Shown piece by piece: positions 5,100 through 6,683 of a stretch of DNA of 6,683 nt (position 1 is the stretch's first letter; every line of letters starts with the position of its first letter). Below the pieces are notes generated by a model, which saw only the letters and a list, made by a program, of their open reading frames with translations, was not told the DNA's origin and did not search any database. Origin of the DNA: Chloroflexota bacterium (GTDB lineage Bacteria; Chloroflexota; Dehalococcoidia; DSTF01; JACRBR01); contig JAKAMA010000137.1 in assembly GCA_021813085.1 (NCBI GenBank), positions 1 to 6,683 on the forward strand, written 5' to 3'. The position numbers and the translations under genes were made by a program.

Positions 5100-6087
5100 G
5101 GTGCGCGGCCTCGTCAAGGACTATCCGCTGCATCGCGGCGCCCGCGCGATGCTGCGGAATCCGCTGCATCAGCCGGTACGGCGGGTGCTCGACCACGTCG
5201 ACCTCGCGGTCGCGCCCGGCGAGGTGGTGGGGGTTCTCGGGGGCAACGGCGCCGGCAAGACGACCCTCCTGAAGATCATCGCGACCATCGTGCGCCCCAC
5301 CGCCGGCGACGTGCGCGTGTTCGGCGCGGACGCCGCCTCCGCCGAGCGCGAGGTACGCGCGGCGGTCGCGTACGCGTTCAGCGACGACCGCAGCTTCTAC
5401 TGGCGGCTGACCGGGCGCCAGAACCTCGAGTTCTTCGCCGCGATCGACGGACTCCACGGCCAGCGCGCGCGGGAGATGATCCAGCAGTCGGCGGAGCGGG
5501 TGGGGATCGGCGCGAGCCTCGACGTCCCGTTCTCGTTCTACTCGAGCGGCATGCGGCAGCGGCTCTCGCTGGCGCGCGCCCTGCTGCGGCGTTCGAAGAT
5601 CCTCCTGCTGGACGAGCCCACGCGGAGCATCGATCCGGTGGAGGTGCGCGAGATCTGGTCGCTCATCCGGAAGACGCTGGTCTCCGAAGAGGGCGTGACG
5701 GTGCTGCTCGTCACGCATCAGTCGCAGGAGGCGGCGGCGGTCTGCGACCGCGTGGCGGTGCTCGATGGGGGGCAGCTCCGCGCGCAGGTGTGCGCCGACG
5801 AGCTGCGGCGCGCGACCGAGGGTCTCGACGGGCTGACGATCGGGGTCGAGGGCCTGCGCGCCGCGGCGCTCGGACGGCTGCGCGCCGTCCGTGGCGTGAG
5901 GGAGATCGCGCTGAGCCAGGACCACGGGGAGCAGCAACTCGAAGTCTGGTGCGACCCCGGGGGTCTGGCACTGCCGGAGCTGATCGAGGTGATGACCGCA
6001 TCGGGCGCCACCGTGCGCTCGCTCGTGCGCAGCGTCCCCGTGTCACAACTGGTCGCGCGGCTCGCGCGGGAGGGTGCGCCCGTATGA
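5086..6087 (+). CDS. ABC-2 type transporter ATP-binding protein
   Basis: This 333-residue nucleotide-binding subunit has an ATPase core in residues 1-235: Walker A GGNGAGKTT (52-60), signature SSGMRQRLSLARALL (153-167), Walker B ILLLDEP (172-178), D-loop SIDP (181-184) and switch His211 in LLVTHQ. The signature is SSGMR rather than LSGGQ, as in several NatA/CcmA-like ABC-2 ATPases. At the Q-loop (AYAFSDDRSFYWRLTGRQN, 95-113) the usual Gln is replaced by Ser99. The C-terminal ~95 residues are an accessory domain typical of ABC-2 ATPases. It pairs with the permease encoded 4 bases back-overlapped downstream and probably energises export of the finished lasso peptide, giving self-immunity. Lasso clusters usually carry a single fused McjD-type exporter, so this two-gene form is notable. 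The substrate is inferred from operon position only. Confidence 0.92.
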   Translation: MDAIEVRGLVKDYPLHRGARAMLRNPLHQPVRRVLDHVDLAVAPGEVVGVLGGNGAGKTTLLKIIATIVRPTAGDVRVFGADAASAEREVRAAVAYAFSDDRSFYWRLTGRQNLEFFAAIDGLHGQRAREMIQQSAERVGIGASLDVPFSFYSSGMRQRLSLARALLRRSKILLLDEPTRSIDPVEVREIWSLIRKTLVSEEGVTVLLVTHQSQEAAAVCDRVAVLDGGQLRAQVCADELRRATEGLDGLTIGVEGLRAAALGRLRAVRGVREIALSQDHGEQQLEVWCDPGGLALPELIEVMTASGATVRSLVRSVPVSQLVARLAREGAPV

Positions 6088-6683
6088 TCGCCACGGCGAC
6101 CGCGTTCTTCCAGCGCGACCTGCGCATCGCCATGAGCTACCGCGTGAGCTTCCTGCGCAGCGGCGTGATGGTCGTGTTCGGGCTCGCGAGCATGTACTTC
6201 GTCGCACGGCTCATGGACCAGGGCGCGCCGGCCGCGCTCGCCCCGTACCGCAACAACTACTTCGGGTACGCGCTCATCGGCGTGGCGTTCGCGCTGTTCG
6301 CCCAGTCGATCGCGGCGGAGTTCCCGAGCGTCGTGCGCTCGGCGCAGGTGAACGGCACGCTGGAGGTGCTGTTCGGGAGCCGCACGTCGCCGCCCATGTT
6401 CCTCTTCTGTTCGACGCTCTTCGACCTCGGCTACGCGGTGCTCCGCCTCGTCGTCACGCTGGCGATCGGCACGGCGGTGCTCGGTGCGGGCCTGCACGCG
6501 GACCGGGCGCTGGTCGCCGTGCTGGTGTTCCTGCTGACGGCGGCCGCCTTCGCCGGCATCGGCGCCTTCGCCGCGGCGTTCGTCCTCTGGTTCAAGCAGC
6601 CCGAGCCGGTCACGGGCGCGGTCATCACCGCATCGCTCGTCTTGAGCGGCGTCCTGTATCCGACGACCGTGCTCCCGTCCTGG
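6084..6683 (+). CDS. ABC-2 type transporter permease, N-terminal part (truncated by window end)
   Basis: The frame starts at an ATG in an ATGA overlap with the ATPase stop and stays open for 200 codons to the last base, so the C-terminus lies outside. Hydrophobic segments fall at about residues 22-42, 60-78, 104-134, 142-168 and from 176 on, fitting the six-helix ABC-2 permease plan. Residues 80-104 hold the cytoplasmic stretch VNGTLEVLFGSRTSPP, typical of the ABC-2 coupling region between helices 2 and 3. With the upstream ATPase it should form an inner-membrane exporter, most likely for the lasso product. Whether a second permease gene follows, as is common for this type, cannot be seen. 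A drug or polysaccharide exporter of the same superfamily is the alternative, but the coupling to the lasso genes favours the peptide. Confidence 0.88.
   Translation, partial: MIATATAFFQRDLRIAMSYRVSFLRSGVMVVFGLASMYFVARLMDQGAPAALAPYRNNYFGYALIGVAFALFAQSIAAEFPSVVRSAQVNGTLEVLFGSRTSPPMFLFCSTLFDLGYAVLRLVVTLAIGTAVLGAGLHADRALVAVLVFLLTAAAFAGIGAFAAAFVLWFKQPEPVTGAVITASLVLSGVLYPTTVLPSW

Noticed and set aside
4582..5937. A 451-codon open frame on the - strand opposite the kinase and ABC ATPase
   Set aside because: It has the same antisense shadow character, with Arg/His-rich repeats and no motif; the + strand P-loop proteins explain the region.
1..6683. CRISPR array, insertion sequence, tRNA or rRNA
   Set aside because: No spaced direct repeats, transposase motifs, terminal inverted repeats or tRNA/rRNA signatures were seen; nearly all of the window is coding.

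Overview
The window is a stretch of very G+C-rich bacterial chromosome with densely packed, mostly overlapping genes, all on the + strand. No marker gene fixes the taxonomy. The G+C level, a blue-copper protein, and a split PqqD/transglutaminase lasso cluster with a separate ABC-2 exporter would suit a Gram-negative soil or sediment lineage such as Acidobacteriota or Gemmatimonadota. That is an inference from style only.

Left flank (1-968): the C-terminal part of a cupredoxin with a complete type-1 copper ligand set (His, Cys, His, Met) and an unusually Met/His-rich loop, then a class I SAM-dependent methyltransferase of the UbiE/phospholipid N-methyltransferase type. A GC-rich perfect hairpin sits between them. 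A 206-base non-coding gap (969-1174) follows. It holds two inverted repeats and probably the start of the next transcription unit.

Main region (1175-6683, continuing past the window): a lasso peptide biosynthetic operon in the order B1-B2-C-A-K-T1-T2. B1 is a PqqD-like leader-binding protein (RRE). B2 is a transglutaminase-like leader peptidase with a Cys/His/Asp triad. C is an asparagine-synthetase-like macrolactam synthetase whose glutaminase Cys is replaced by Ser. A is a 52-residue precursor peptide. K is an HPr-kinase-like protein. T1 and T2 are the ATPase and the (truncated) membrane subunit of an ABC-2 type transporter. Four of the six junctions overlap by 4 or 14 bases; the precursor follows C after 18 bases and K follows the precursor after 67.

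The key discovery is the precursor at 3839-3997. Its leader has the lasso recognition pattern Y10-x-x-P13, V15, G19, T25 at canonical spacing. This puts cleavage after Ala26 and predicts a 26-residue core that starts with Thr and has Asp at core position 9, so a nine-residue macrolactam ring. The last residue is Ser, and the next gene is a kinase related to the lasso kinase that phosphorylates the C-terminal Ser of the paeninodin precursor. The likely product is therefore a C-terminally phosphorylated lasso peptide with an unusual Thr1, exported by a two-gene ABC-2 transporter rather than the usual fused McjD-type exporter.
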